Shown here piece after piece: positions 1 to 8,391 of a stretch of 64,000 bases of DNA. Position numbers and translations under genes: made by a program. Source of the DNA: Paenibacillus tyrphae (GTDB taxonomy: Bacteria > Bacillota > Bacilli > Paenibacillales > NBRC-103111); contig NZ_JNVM01000010.1 in NCBI RefSeq assembly GCF_000722545.1, forward strand, positions 434,001 through 498,000, written 5' to 3'. The notes beneath the pieces are model-generated. The model worked only from the letters and a program-made list of their open reading frames with translations, did no database searches and had not been told where the DNA came from. How positions within the stretch are numbered: position 1 is the first letter of the stretch; the number at the start of each line of letters is the position of its first letter.

Positions 1-881
1 GTTCCGATCTCAGGCAGGTATGCGGGAATGCCAACCCGTTCAAGAAGCCGGGCAAGCTGCGAGCGGATCTGCTCCCGGTACGCTTTGGGGGCGGCCGGGG
101 AATGTCCGTACCAATCGGCATACGAGCCGACCAAGTGGGGATACGCTTCCCGGAGCGTCCCGAAAAACCACGATTTCACTTCGGCCGTGTTCAAGCGGAG
201 TACCGATCCCATGACGAAGCACGCTTTGGCTTCGGCGGCTTGCTCTGCGACCTGCTCCATTTCTTCCTGCCGGTCGGTCAGGAAGGGGAGAATCGGAGCC
301 ATAAAAATTCCGGCTTCGATGCCTTCCTGCCTTAGCCCTTGAAGCGCTTTGATCCGCTGGGCCGGAGCGGGAGACATCGGCTCAAAGCTGCGCCAAATGC
401 GCTTATCGAGCGTATTCAGGCTGATGTTGACCGAGCTTCCAGGCAGCTTGCGGAGCAGATCGATATCGCGCAAAATCAAGGGAGAGCGCGTCGTTATGCT
501 GACCGGCAGCCGGTAGGCGGCCAGCACTTCGAGACATTGGCGTGTGAGCTTCAAGCGGCCCTCGAGCGGCTGATAAGGGTCCGTAGCGGTGCCGATCGCG
601 ATTCGGCCCAGCCTGCTTCGTCCGCCCTTGGCGCGCAGCATGCGTTCGACTTGCGCTTGCAGCGCTTCCGGCGCATTGTCTTTGTACAGGATATGATGCT
701 GAAACGTATCATCGGCTTCCATTCCGAGAAAGGCATGGGTCGAACGGGCATAGCAGAAGCTGCAGCCGTGCTGGCAGCCGCGGTACGGATTGATCGACCA
801 ATCGAACGGCATGGACGGGGCTTTAACGGGATTCAGCAGTTGCTTGGCACGAACAGGCTCGTACCGGGTATGCAGCGGCAA
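1..881 (-). CDS. Radical SAM protein, SPL/Rv2578c-like family (3' end cut by window edge)
   Basis: The product is a radical S-adenosylmethionine enzyme of the spore-photoproduct-lyase-like family. About 293 residues are visible before the left edge cuts the gene. The segment NPYRGCQHGCSFCYAR holds Cys36, Cys40 and Cys43, a CX3CX2C ligand set for the 4Fe-4S cluster, and IGTATDPYQPLEGR is a typical later motif of this family. I chose the TTG at 881 because a perfect GGAGGTG (888-894) lies 7 nt upstream; the in-frame ATG at 896 has no Shine-Dalgarno sequence. The gene diverges from an SASP gene, and its promoter carries LexA-type boxes, so a DNA-repair role is a reasonable inference. It lacks the features needed to call it spore photoproduct lyase itself. 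The exact substrate is unknown. Confidence 0.9.
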   Translation of the reverse strand, partial: MPLHTRYEPVRAKQLLNPVKAPSMPFDWSINPYRGCQHGCSFCYARSTHAFLGMEADDTFQHHILYKDNAPEALQAQVERMLRAKGGRSRLGRIAIGTATDPYQPLEGRLKLTRQCLEVLAAYRLPVSITTRSPLILRDIDLLRKLPGSSVNISLNTLDKRIWRSFEPMSPAPAQRIKALQGLRQEGIEAGIFMAPILPFLTDRQEEMEQVAEQAAEAKACFVMGSVLRLNTAEVKSWFFGTLREAYPHLVGSYADWYGHSPAAPKAYREQIRSQLARLLERVGIPAYLPEIG

Positions 882-910
882 GGCGAACACCTCCATAATT
901 AACAATTACA

Positions 911-967
911 CGAATGTATGTTCTGTTTATTAGGTTAAAGTATACACGGGAACAAATGTTCCTGCAA
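911..967 (-). promoter_or_regulatory. SOS-type promoter with two LexA (DinR) boxes
   Basis: Box 1 at 949-962, GGAACAAATGTTCC, matches the Bacillus LexA consensus CGAACRNRYGTTYC at 13 of 14 positions. Box 2 at 911-924, CGAATGTATGTTCT, matches at 12 of 14. On the minus strand a -10 TATACT (944-939) follows a weak -35 TTGCAG (967-962) with exactly 17 bp between them, and box 1 covers that spacer. This arrangement would let LexA block transcription of the radical SAM gene. Control of the SASP gene on the other strand is possible but less clear. Confidence 0.7.
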
Positions 968-991
968 CTGGGAAACAAAGGAGGAACTGCG

Positions 992-1270
992 ATGGCAAGA
1001 AGACGCAGTCGCACGCCGGTCGTGCCCGGAGCGAATCAGGCGCTGGACCGGCTGAAGTCGGAGGTTATGCGCCGGGAAGGCTATGCCGTCGATCCGAACC
1101 GCCCGGATCTGGTGAAATACGAGGTGGCCAAGACGCTCGGTATTCCGCTGAGCCCCGGAAATAACGGCCAGCTCTCGACCGAACAAGCGGGCAAGATCGG
1201 CGGGCCAATCGGCGGAAGCATGGTGCGCGAGATGATTCGGCTCGCCCAAGAACAGTTGGCTAAACGCTGA
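992..1270 (+). CDS. Alpha/beta-type small acid-soluble spore protein (SASP)
   Basis: This 92-residue protein belongs to the SASP family that coats and protects spore DNA and is later degraded by the Gpr protease. The N-terminal core VPGANQALDRLKSEV and the C-terminal GGPIGGSMVREMIRLAQEQL match the two conserved family blocks. They are separated by a longer linker, containing YEVAKTLGIPL, than in classical Bacillus SspA. The start at 992 follows AAAGGAGG (977-984) by 7 nt. A possible sigma-G promoter is GAATG (912-916) with TAAAGTA near 936-942; this is only a weak match. The gene is followed by an intrinsic terminator and is monocistronic. Confidence 0.88.
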   Translation: MARRRSRTPVVPGANQALDRLKSEVMRREGYAVDPNRPDLVKYEVAKTLGIPLSPGNNGQLSTEQAGKIGGPIGGSMVREMIRLAQEQLAKR

Positions 1271-1310
1271 CCCGCAGAACAACCTCATGAAAACCAAGCT
1301 CCATCCGAAA

Positions 1311-1339
1311 GGGCCGGTCTGCAGACCGAGCTCTTTTTT
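1311..1339 (+). terminator. Intrinsic terminator after the SASP gene
   Basis: The palindrome CGGTCTGCAGACCG (1315-1328) is followed by GAGCTC and a run of six T. Confidence 0.75.
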
Positions 1340-1557
1340 GTCGTTCTGAAAATTAGGCGGATTTCGGAGAAGAGGTCCGGTGCGGTAACGTATCTTCAAT
1401 TTTCACAAGATTGTCGAATGATATCGAAATATATTGAAACGAGTAAAAAGGAATTTGCAGAAACAAGCGGAATTTGCCGTATTTATCGGATTTCAACAAC
1501 GAAATTAACCCGGGTTCATGTCGGATTTTGTTGTCGGATTATGTCCCTTTTGTGACT

Positions 1558-1600
1558 AGTGATTTTTTTCACAGTGTATTTCTTCCATCGCGGTTACAAT
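1558..1600 (+). promoter_or_regulatory. FNR/Rex-type site with activator-dependent promoter
   Basis: AGTGA-TTTTTT-TCACA (1558-1573) matches the FNR/CRP-type palindrome TGTGA-N6-TCACA at 9 of 10 positions. It also fits the Rex core TGTGAA-N4-TTCACA at 10 of 12. A -10 TACAAT lies at 1595-1600 and no -35 is visible. If transcription starts near 1607, the centre of the palindrome is at about -41.5, the class II activator position. The genes downstream are anaerobic fermentation genes, which supports the reading. FNR and Rex cannot be told apart from sequence alone. Confidence 0.7.
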
Positions 1601-1633
1601 GAAGGCAATCCCAATACGAGGAGGATTGTTTCA

Positions 1634-2164
1634 ATGAGTACGATAACGGAAGCCAGCGTTCAAAGCGCGCGTCCGACCCGGTTTATGGACGCGGTGGACC
1701 GTCTCAAGGAAGAGCACGACGCCTTAAAAGTCCGGCTGTCCGCGGTGCAAGCCAAGGCTCAATCTGTCGGAAAGATGAAAACTGTTCCGGAAGCGATGGC
1801 GCTTCTCCAGCAGCTGCGGGAGGAAATTACGGATTTCCGCACCGAATTGGACCGGCATGCGACCTGGGAGGAGCGGGAGCTGTTCCCTTTACTTTGCAGT
1901 TATTTCAATAAATATTCCGGTCCGTCCATGATGCCGTCCTTCTGGGTGATGGAAAAAGATCATGAGCTTGCGGAAACGTTCATCGATTCTTTTATCGAAT
2001 CGGTGGATCGGCTGTCCTTGCCGAGCCGGGAAGCCATCCGGGAAACGAGCTCGCATCTGATTCAGGCTTGCCTCATTCTGAACGAGCACTTGAATCTGGA
2101 GGAAGACGTCGTCTATCCGATGGCGGAACAGATTCTTGACGATATCGATAGTTTATTTTCTTAA
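1634..2164 (+). CDS. Hemerythrin-like domain protein
   Basis: The 176-residue soluble protein has the four-helix hemerythrin-like pattern of metal ligands: EEHDAL near residue 28, RHATWEERELFP near 75-86, EKDHE in the middle and NEHLNLEEDVVYP near the C-terminus. Proteins of this type bind a di-iron centre and sense or buffer oxygen, nitric oxide or iron. The start at 1634 follows GAGGAGG (1618-1625). It is the first gene after the FNR/Rex-type promoter and lies directly upstream of the zinc-ribbon peptide and adhE, so it is probably part of the anaerobic regulon. Its exact role is not visible from sequence. Confidence 0.85.
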   Translation: MSTITEASVQSARPTRFMDAVDRLKEEHDALKVRLSAVQAKAQSVGKMKTVPEAMALLQQLREEITDFRTELDRHATWEERELFPLLCSYFNKYSGPSMMPSFWVMEKDHELAETFIDSFIESVDRLSLPSREAIRETSSHLIQACLILNEHLNLEEDVVYPMAEQILDDIDSLFS

Positions 2165-2203
2165 TATAAAGCTTTGAGTCAGGCCAAAGGAAGGAGGATG
2201 CCG

Positions 2204-2380
2204 ATGAATCTTATCACCTGTGAGCAATGCGGCAAGACGAAGGGCGATGGCCCGAAAGGCACTTCATGGATTTGCAACGACTGCCGCGTTGTTCCACAAC
2301 CAAATTCTGGACGAATAAGCCCGGAACCATCTATACTATTGTTAGACGACACGAATGGAGGAAACATCAATGGCCGTTAA
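2204..2380 (+). CDS. Small zinc-ribbon-like protein
   Basis: The 58-residue peptide starts MNLITCEQCGKTKGDG and contains two CXXC pairs (CEQC and CNDC) spaced as in a treble-clef or zinc-ribbon fold. I chose the ATG at 2204 because the AGGAGG at 2193-2198 lies at the correct distance; the ATG at 2198 is too close to it. The 3' end overlaps the adhE start by 11 bp, so the two genes are probably translated together. Function is unknown; a small redox- or metal-responsive partner of the fermentation genes is only a guess. Confidence 0.7.
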   Translation: MNLITCEQCGKTKGDGPKGTSWICNDCRVVPQPNSGRISPEPSILLLDDTNGGNINGR

Positions 2381-4979
2381 AGAAGTGAAAGCTGACGCAA
2401 AAGCAGCCGCGCTCGAGGAAGTGAATAAGCTCGTAGCCCGGGCAAGAAAAGCGCAAGAAGCATATCTGAAGCTGGATCAATCCCAAGTGGACGACATTGT
2501 GCAGCATATGGCGCTTGCCGGGCTCGACCGGCATATGGTTCTGGCGAAGATGGCGGTGGAAGAAACCGGTCGCGGGGTATATGAAGACAAAATCACCAAA
2601 AACATCTTCGCTACCGAGTACATCTACCACAGCATCAAGCATAACAAGACGGTCGGCGTGATCGATAACAATCCGTACGAGCATTACAAGACGGTGGCTG
2701 AGCCGGTTGGGATCATCGCCGGGGTTACGCCGGTCACGAACCCGACTTCAACGACGATGTTCAAGTCGCTGATCGCCGCCAAAACGCGCAACCCGATCAT
2801 CTTCGCGTTCCATCCGTCGGCGCAGCGCTCCAGCGTAGCGGCTGCCTCTACGCTGCTGGAAGCGGCTGTGAAGCACGGAGCTCCAGAGTACGCCATTCAG
2901 TGGGTAGAGAATCCGTCCGTCGAGGCGACCCAGCTTCTGATGAATCACCCGGACGTAGCGCTGGTACTCGCAACAGGCGGTTCCTCCATGGTGAAATCGG
3001 CATACAGCACCGGCAAGCCGGCGCTTGGCGTAGGGCCGGGCAACGTTCCTTGCTTCATCGAGAAGACAGCTGATCTGCCGCAGGCGGTAACAGACCTAAT
3101 TCTGTCCAAAACATTCGACAACGGGATGATTTGCGCTTCCGAGCAAGCGGTCATTCTGGAAGAACCGATTTACGAGCAAGCCAAAAAGCTGATGAAGGAG
3201 CTGGGCTGCTACTTCCTGAACGCCGAAGAAACCGAAGCGGTGTCGAAGCTGGTCATTAACCCCGAGAAATGTGCGGTCAATGCGGTCATCGTCGGACAAC
3301 CGGCCGTTAAGATTGCAGCCATGGCTGGCCTTACGGTACCAAGCGATACGAAGGTGCTCGTAGCCGAGCTGAAGGGCGTGGGCGACGCCTACCCGCTGTC
3401 TGCGGAGAAGCTGAGCCCGGTGCTCGCTTGCTATAAAGTGAAGAATGCGGCACAAGGCATCGAGCGCGCAGCAGAAGTCGTCGCCTTCGGCGGCATGGGG
3501 CATTCCTCGGTCATCCATTCCAAGAACGAGGATGTCATTCAGGCATTCGCGGCTCGACTGCAAACCGGACGCGTCATCGTCAATGCGCCGTCGACTCACG
3601 GGGCGATCGGAGATCTCTACAACACGAACTTGCCTTCGCTGACGCTCGGCTGCGGCTCCTACGGGCATAACTCGACGACTGCCAACGTTTCCGCCGTCAA
3701 CCTGCTCAACCTGAAGCGTGTCGCCGAAAGGACGGTCAATATGCAGTGGTTCAAGGTGCCGCCGAAAGTATATTTTGAAAAAGGCTCGACGCAATATTTG
3801 GAGAAAATGCCCGATATTACACGAGTGATGATCGTCACCGACGCGATGATGGTGAAGCTCGGCTACGTGGAGCGCTTGGAGTACTATCTGCGCAAGCGGA
3901 AGCAGCCCGTTGCTATCGAAGTGTTCTCCGAGGTTGAGCCGGATCCTTCCGTCGATACGGTAGACCGCGGAACAGCCCGTATGGCTGCATTCAATCCGGA
4001 CTGCATTATCGCGCTGGGCGGCGGATCGCCGATGGACGCAGCCAAAGCGATGTGGCTGTTCTACGAATATCCGGATACGAGCTTCGATTCGCTCAAGCAG
4101 AAGTTTCTCGACATCCGCAAACGGGTGTACAAATATCCGCGCCTTGGTCAGAAAGCGAAGTTCGTCGCGATTCCGACGACATCGGGCACCGGGTCGGAAG
4201 TAACTTCCTTTGCAGTCATTACCGATAATCATAAAGGCAACACCAAGTACCCGCTTGCCGATTACGAGCTGACGCCGGACGTGGCAATTATCGATCCGGA
4301 ATTCGTCTACAGCTTGCCGAAAACGGCCGTTGCGGATACGGGGATGGACGTGCTTACGCATGCGATTGAAGCGTATGTCTCGGTGATGGCGAACGATTAT
4401 ACGGACGGACTCGCGATGAAAGCCATTCAGCTCGTATTCGAGCATCTGGAAAATTCGTTCCACACCGGCGACCCGCTGGCACGGGAAAAAATGCATAACG
4501 CTTCGACGATTGCCGGTATGGCCTTCGCCAATGCCTTCTTAGGCATCAACCACAGCTTGGCGCACAAATGGGGCGGCGAATACCATACGGCGCACGGACG
4601 TACGAACGCGATTCTGATGCCGCACGTCATCCGGTACAATGCGCAGAAGCCGACCAAGTTCGCATCGTTCCCGAAATACAATCATTTCATCGCGGACAAA
4701 CGGTACGCCGAAATTGCTAGAGTGCTGGGCCTGCCGGCGAAGACGACGGAAGAAGGCGTCAACAGCCTGATCGCAGCGGTGCGCAAGCTGAATCAATCGC
4801 TTGGCATTCCGGAGAGATTCCAGGATCTCGGCTTCGATCCGGCAGACTTCGAAGCGAAGGTCGATGGGCTCGCGGACCGCGCGTTCGAGGACCAATGTAC
4901 GACCGCGAATCCGCGACTGCCGCTCGTGACGGAGCTGGCGGACGTTTACCGCAATGCGTTCTACGGGAAATTCGAGTAA
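2370..4979 (+). CDS. adhE: Bifunctional acetaldehyde-CoA/alcohol dehydrogenase
   Basis: AdhE reduces acetyl-CoA to acetaldehyde and then to ethanol, using two NADH, during fermentation; in other bacteria it forms cytoplasmic spirosomes. The 869 residues match the usual family length. The N-terminal aldehyde dehydrogenase domain (about 10-440) has catalytic Cys255 in NGMICASEQ. The C-terminal iron-dependent alcohol dehydrogenase domain has the nucleotide loop [12 protein letters not shown] and metal histidines in [12 protein letters not shown] (His664) and [12 protein letters not shown] (His728, His732). The start at 2370 follows GGAGGAAAC; an in-frame ATG at 2355 lies upstream of that site and is less likely. 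The gene lies in a fermentation operon with pflB and pflA. Confidence 0.97.
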   Translation: MAVKEVKADAKAAALEEVNKLVARARKAQEAYLKLDQSQVDDIVQHMALAGLDRHMVLAKMAVEETGRGVYEDKITKNIFATEYIYHSIKHNKTVGVIDNNPYEHYKTVAEPVGIIAGVTPVTNPTSTTMFKSLIAAKTRNPIIFAFHPSAQRSSVAAASTLLEAAVKHGAPEYAIQWVENPSVEATQLLMNHPDVALVLATGGSSMVKSAYSTGKPALGVGPGNVPCFIEKTADLPQAVTDLILSKTFDNGMICASEQAVILEEPIYEQAKKLMKELGCYFLNAEETEAVSKLVINPEKCAVNAVIVGQPAVKIAAMAGLTVPSDTKVLVAELKGVGDAYPLSAEKLSPVLACYKVKNAAQGIERAAEVVAFGGMGHSSVIHSKNEDVIQAFAARLQTGRVIVNAPSTHGAIGDLYNTNLPSLTLGCGSYGHNSTTANVSAVNLLNLKRVAERTVNMQWFKVPPKVYFEKGSTQYLEKMPDITRVMIVTDAMMVKLGYVERLEYYLRKRKQPVAIEVFSEVEPDPSVDTVDRGTARMAAFNPDCIIALGGGSPMDAAKAMWLFYEYPDTSFDSLKQKFLDIRKRVYKYPRLGQKAKFVAIPTTSGTGSEVTSFAVITDNHKGNTKYPLADYELTPDVAIIDPEFVYSLPKTAVADTGMDVLTHAIEAYVSVMANDYTDGLAMKAIQLVFEHLENSFHTGDPLAREKMHNASTIAGMAFANAFLGINHSLAHKWGGEYHTAHGRTNAILMPHVIRYNAQKPTKFASFPKYNHFIADKRYAEIARVLGLPAKTTEEGVNSLIAAVRKLNQSLGIPERFQDLGFDPADFEAKVDGLADRAFEDQCTTANPRLPLVTELADVYRNAFYGKFE

Positions 4980-5012
4980 AAAGAGACGACATCTTGGAGA
5001 GGAGACCCAACT

Positions 5013-7286
5013 ATGAGCTTGAAAGAAACGGAATTGAACCGGAATCCCGAACAATCGGAGGCTTGGCGTCAGTTCGTGTCGGGCAAGTGGCAGCATCGAA
5101 TCGACGTGAAAGATTTCATCGATCGGAACATTTCACCCTATACGGGAGACTCAGAATTCCTGGCCGGACCGACGGAAGCGACGACGGATCTATGGCAGCA
5201 GCTTAGCGTATTGATGCGCAAGGAACGGGAAAACGGAGGGGTGCTGGACATCGACCTCCACACCGTCTCCACCATTACTTCGCATGCGCCGGGGTACATT
5301 GATAAAGCGAAAGAGCGGATTGTCGGTCTCCAGACCGACGCCCCGCTCAAGCGTTCCGTCCAGCCGTTCGGCGGCGTTCGCATGGTGGTCGACGCCTGCA
5401 AAGCTTACGGTTTCGAACTACCGCAAGAATTGGTACAGCTGTTCACCGACATCCGGAAAACGCACAACCAGGGCGTATTCGACGCTTACACGACCGAGAT
5501 GAAGACTGCGCGGAAGGCCGGGATCATCACCGGGCTGCCGGACGCCTACGGCCGCGGTCGCATCATCGGCGACTACCGCCGCGTAGCGCTTTACGGCACG
5601 GACCGGCTGATCGCAGACAAGAAGAACGATTTGCTCCAGCTCGAAACCGATTCGATCACGGAAGACATTATCCGCGCCCGGGAAGAACTGTCCGAGCAAA
5701 TCCGCAGCTTGGACGAACTGAAGCGCATGGCGCAATCGTACGGCTACGACATCTCGGTCCCGGCCACGAATGCGCAGGAAGCGGTACAGTGGCTGTATTT
5801 TGCTTACCTCGGCGCAATTAAGGAACAAAACGGCGCCGCAATGAGCTTGGGTCGGGTCTCCAGCTTCCTTGACATCTACATCGAACGGGATTTGCAGAAC
5901 GGCACGCTGACGGAGGAAGAAGCGCAGGAGCTGATCGACCAGTTCGTCATGAAGCTGCGGATCGTGAAATTTTTGCGCACGCCGGATTACAACGAGCTGT
6001 TCAGCGGCGACCCGACTTGGGTGACCGAATCGGTCGGCGGCATGGGAATGAACGGCGTGACGCGGGTAACGAAGAACTCCTTCCGCTTCCTGCACACGCT
6101 CTATAACCTCGGCCCGGCGCCGGAGCCGAACTTGACCGTACTGTGGTCGGCCGAGCTGCCGGATGCCTTTAAGCAATATTGCGCCAAAGTGTCGATCGAA
6201 ACGAGCTCGATTCAATACGAGAACGATGACTTGATGCGTCTGCAGTTCGGCGACGACTACGGGATCGCCTGCTGCGTATCCGCCATGCGGATCGGCAAGC
6301 AGATGCAGTTCTTCGGGGCGCGAGCGAACCTGGCAAAAGCGCTGCTGTACGCGATCAACGGAGGCGTCGACGAGAAGCTTGGCATTCAGGTCGGGCCGGA
6401 ATCGGTGCCGATTACGTCGGATGAGCTCTCGTACGACGAGGTCATGAGCAAATACGACAAAATGCTGGATTGGCTCGCGAAGCTTTATATGAACACACTG
6501 AACGTGATTCATTATATGCACGACAAGTACTCCTACGAGCGGCTGGAGATGGCGCTGCACGACCGGGAAATTTTGCGGACGATGGCTTGCGGCATCGCGG
6601 GCTTGTCCGTCGTGGCGGACAGCTTGAGCGCCATCCGTTACGCCAAGGTGCGGCCGATCCGCAACGAAAAAGGAATCGCCGTCGATTTCGAGATTACCGG
6701 CGAGTATCCGCAGTACGGCAACAACGACGAACGGGTCGACCTGATGGCCGTGGAGCTGGCCGAGTCCTTTATGAACAAGCTTCGCAAGCATAAGACATAC
6801 CGCGGCGCGCTGCCTACGATGTCCGTGCTGACGATCACGTCGAACGTCGTCTACGGCAAGAAGACCGGCAGCACGCCGGACGGCCGCAAAGCCGGCGAAC
6901 CGTTCGCACCAGGTGCGAACCCGATGCACGGCCGCGACCGCAAAGGCGCGCTCGCTTCGCTGGCATCGGTAGCCAAGCTGCCTTACGAGCATTGCCTCGA
7001 CGGCATCTCGAACACGTTCTCCATCGTGCCGAAGGCACTCGGCCGGGAGACTGACGTGAGAGCGCAAAATCTCGTCGCGATGCTGGACGGCTATGCGACA
7101 AGCGGCGGCCACCACTTGAACGTGAACGTGTTCAATCGCGAGCAGCTGCTCGATGCTATGGAGCATCCTGAGGAATATCCGCAGCTGACGATCCGCGTAT
7201 CGGGCTATGCCGTCAACTTCATCAAGCTGACCCGGGAGCAGCAGCTTGACGTCATCAACCGGACGTTCCACGGCTCGATCGGATGA
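5013..7286 (+). CDS. pflB: Formate acetyltransferase (pyruvate formate-lyase)
   Basis: PflB converts pyruvate and CoA to acetyl-CoA and formate under anaerobic conditions by a glycyl-radical mechanism. The 757 residues are full length. The adjacent catalytic cysteines are Cys420 and Cys421 in GIACCVSAM, and the radical site is Gly731 in RVSGYAVNF close to the C-terminus. The start at 5013 follows GGAGAGGAG. The stop codon overlaps the start of pflA by 4 bp, so enzyme and activase are translationally coupled. The acetyl-CoA produced would feed the AdhE encoded just upstream. Confidence 0.98.
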   Translation: MSLKETELNRNPEQSEAWRQFVSGKWQHRIDVKDFIDRNISPYTGDSEFLAGPTEATTDLWQQLSVLMRKERENGGVLDIDLHTVSTITSHAPGYIDKAKERIVGLQTDAPLKRSVQPFGGVRMVVDACKAYGFELPQELVQLFTDIRKTHNQGVFDAYTTEMKTARKAGIITGLPDAYGRGRIIGDYRRVALYGTDRLIADKKNDLLQLETDSITEDIIRAREELSEQIRSLDELKRMAQSYGYDISVPATNAQEAVQWLYFAYLGAIKEQNGAAMSLGRVSSFLDIYIERDLQNGTLTEEEAQELIDQFVMKLRIVKFLRTPDYNELFSGDPTWVTESVGGMGMNGVTRVTKNSFRFLHTLYNLGPAPEPNLTVLWSAELPDAFKQYCAKVSIETSSIQYENDDLMRLQFGDDYGIACCVSAMRIGKQMQFFGARANLAKALLYAINGGVDEKLGIQVGPESVPITSDELSYDEVMSKYDKMLDWLAKLYMNTLNVIHYMHDKYSYERLEMALHDREILRTMACGIAGLSVVADSLSAIRYAKVRPIRNEKGIAVDFEITGEYPQYGNNDERVDLMAVELAESFMNKLRKHKTYRGALPTMSVLTITSNVVYGKKTGSTPDGRKAGEPFAPGANPMHGRDRKGALASLASVAKLPYEHCLDGISNTFSIVPKALGRETDVRAQNLVAMLDGYATSGGHHLNVNVFNREQLLDAMEHPEEYPQLTIRVSGYAVNFIKLTREQQLDVINRTFHGSIG

Positions 7287-8008
7287 GAGGACGCATCCAT
7301 TCGCTCGATACGTTCGGCACGGTAGACGGGCCGGGCATCCGCTTCGTGCTCTTCATGCAGGGCTGCGCCCTGCAGTGCGGGTTCTGCCATAATCCCGACA
7401 CGTGGGAGACGGCCACAGGCCGTGTGGTAGAGGTCGCGTCCGTGCTGGACGAGATCGAGCCGTTTCTTCCGTATTACCGCAGCTCGAACGGCGGATTGAC
7501 CGTGACCGGCGGCGAACCTACGCTTCAGGCTCCCTTTGTGGCCGCGCTGTTTCGGGAAGCGAAGAAACGATGGAATTTGCATACCGCGCTGGACTCGTCA
7601 GGCTTCTGTGAGCCGGATCATGCAGGGGAACTGATGGACGTGACGGATCTCGTCCTGCTGGACCTTAAGCATATCCGCAGCGACAAGCATCAGGCGCTGA
7701 CAAGCCAGCCGAACGAACGAATACTCCGGTTTGCCCGTTGGTTATCGGACCGCGGACAGCCGGTCTGGATCCGCCATGTGCTCATCCCGGGCATTACTGA
7801 CGACGCGGCGGACCTGATGGAGCTAGGCCGCTTCATCGGTTCGCTGGGCAACGTGCATAAATTGGAGGTGCTGCCTTACCACCGGATGGGTGTCTACAAG
7901 TGGGAGCAGCTCGGAAAAGCCTATCCGCTGGAGCATGTGCCGACACCAAGCGACCGGGAGCTTGAGCGGGCGAAACGTTTGATTGAACAAGGAAGAGAGC
8001 AAGCCTAG
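7283..8008 (+). CDS. pflA: Pyruvate formate-lyase-activating enzyme
   Basis: PflA is a radical SAM enzyme that installs the glycyl radical on PflB. In this 241-residue protein the cluster motif CALQCGFC gives Cys28, Cys32 and Cys35, followed by HNPDTW, a signature of PFL activases, and by the SAM-binding TGGEPTLQ. The ATG at 7283 overlaps the pflB stop (ATGA). It is the last gene of the fermentation operon and is followed by a strong terminator. Confidence 0.97.
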   Translation: MRGRIHSLDTFGTVDGPGIRFVLFMQGCALQCGFCHNPDTWETATGRVVEVASVLDEIEPFLPYYRSSNGGLTVTGGEPTLQAPFVAALFREAKKRWNLHTALDSSGFCEPDHAGELMDVTDLVLLDLKHIRSDKHQALTSQPNERILRFARWLSDRGQPVWIRHVLIPGITDDAADLMELGRFIGSLGNVHKLEVLPYHRMGVYKWEQLGKAYPLEHVPTPSDRELERAKRLIEQGREQA

Positions 8009-8016
8009 AAGGAAGA

Positions 8017-8046
8017 CCCCGCGGACATGCCGTCCGCGGGGTTTTT
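8017..8046 (+). terminator. Intrinsic terminator of the pfl operon
   Basis: Arms CCCCGCGGAC (8017-8026) and GTCCGCGGGG (8032-8041) form a perfect 10-bp stem with a 5-nt loop, followed by TTTTT. Confidence 0.9.
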
Positions 8047-8053
8047 CGCGTTT

Positions 8054-8182
8054 TTAGCGGCCTGACTGCTGCGCGTCGTACTCGTCCGAATACGCAGCCA
8101 AGGACTTGATTTTACCGTGCGGCTGCTGGCTTTGCTTGCGGATTTTCCATTGGTTTTCCTTGCGGCGTTTCGAATGGCTCAT
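8054..8182 (-). CDS. Small basic protein, unknown
   Basis: A 42-residue reading frame starts at 8182 with AAAGGAG about 10 nt upstream. The peptide begins MSHSKRRKENQWKIRK and is rich in Lys, Arg, Gln and Ser, with no membrane segment and no cysteine. Small, basic, hydrophilic peptides of this kind are common in spore-formers, but I do not recognise a family. It ends just past the terminator of the convergent pflA. The good ribosome binding site and the biased composition support a real gene. Confidence 0.55.
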   Translation of the reverse strand: MSHSKRRKENQWKIRKQSQQPHGKIKSLAAYSDEYDAQQSGR

Positions 8183-8391
8183 CGCAATTCAGCTCCTTTA
8201 GGGCATGGTAAAAATCGGCCTTGCCTCCTTAGGATGGCGGCAGAAAGGTTATTTCATGTATTGGAATAATATAGTATTTTTGTTAATATATTAATAGTTT
8301 CGCTTGTGCAGAGAGGAGGGTGGCGCGATCATCGTTTCATGCGCTTTCTAAGGCTGAAAGGCCGAGTATACGATAAGGAGGAATATTAGGG

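Noticed and set aside
3096..4496. Long minus-strand open frame opposite adhE (466 codons)
   Set aside because: It is a mirror of the adhE coding frame, lacks a ribosome site and is rich in Arg/His with no domain.
5418..7271. 617-codon minus-strand frame opposite pflB
   Set aside because: It is a shadow of the strongly biased pflB codons; the real product on the plus strand has all catalytic residues.
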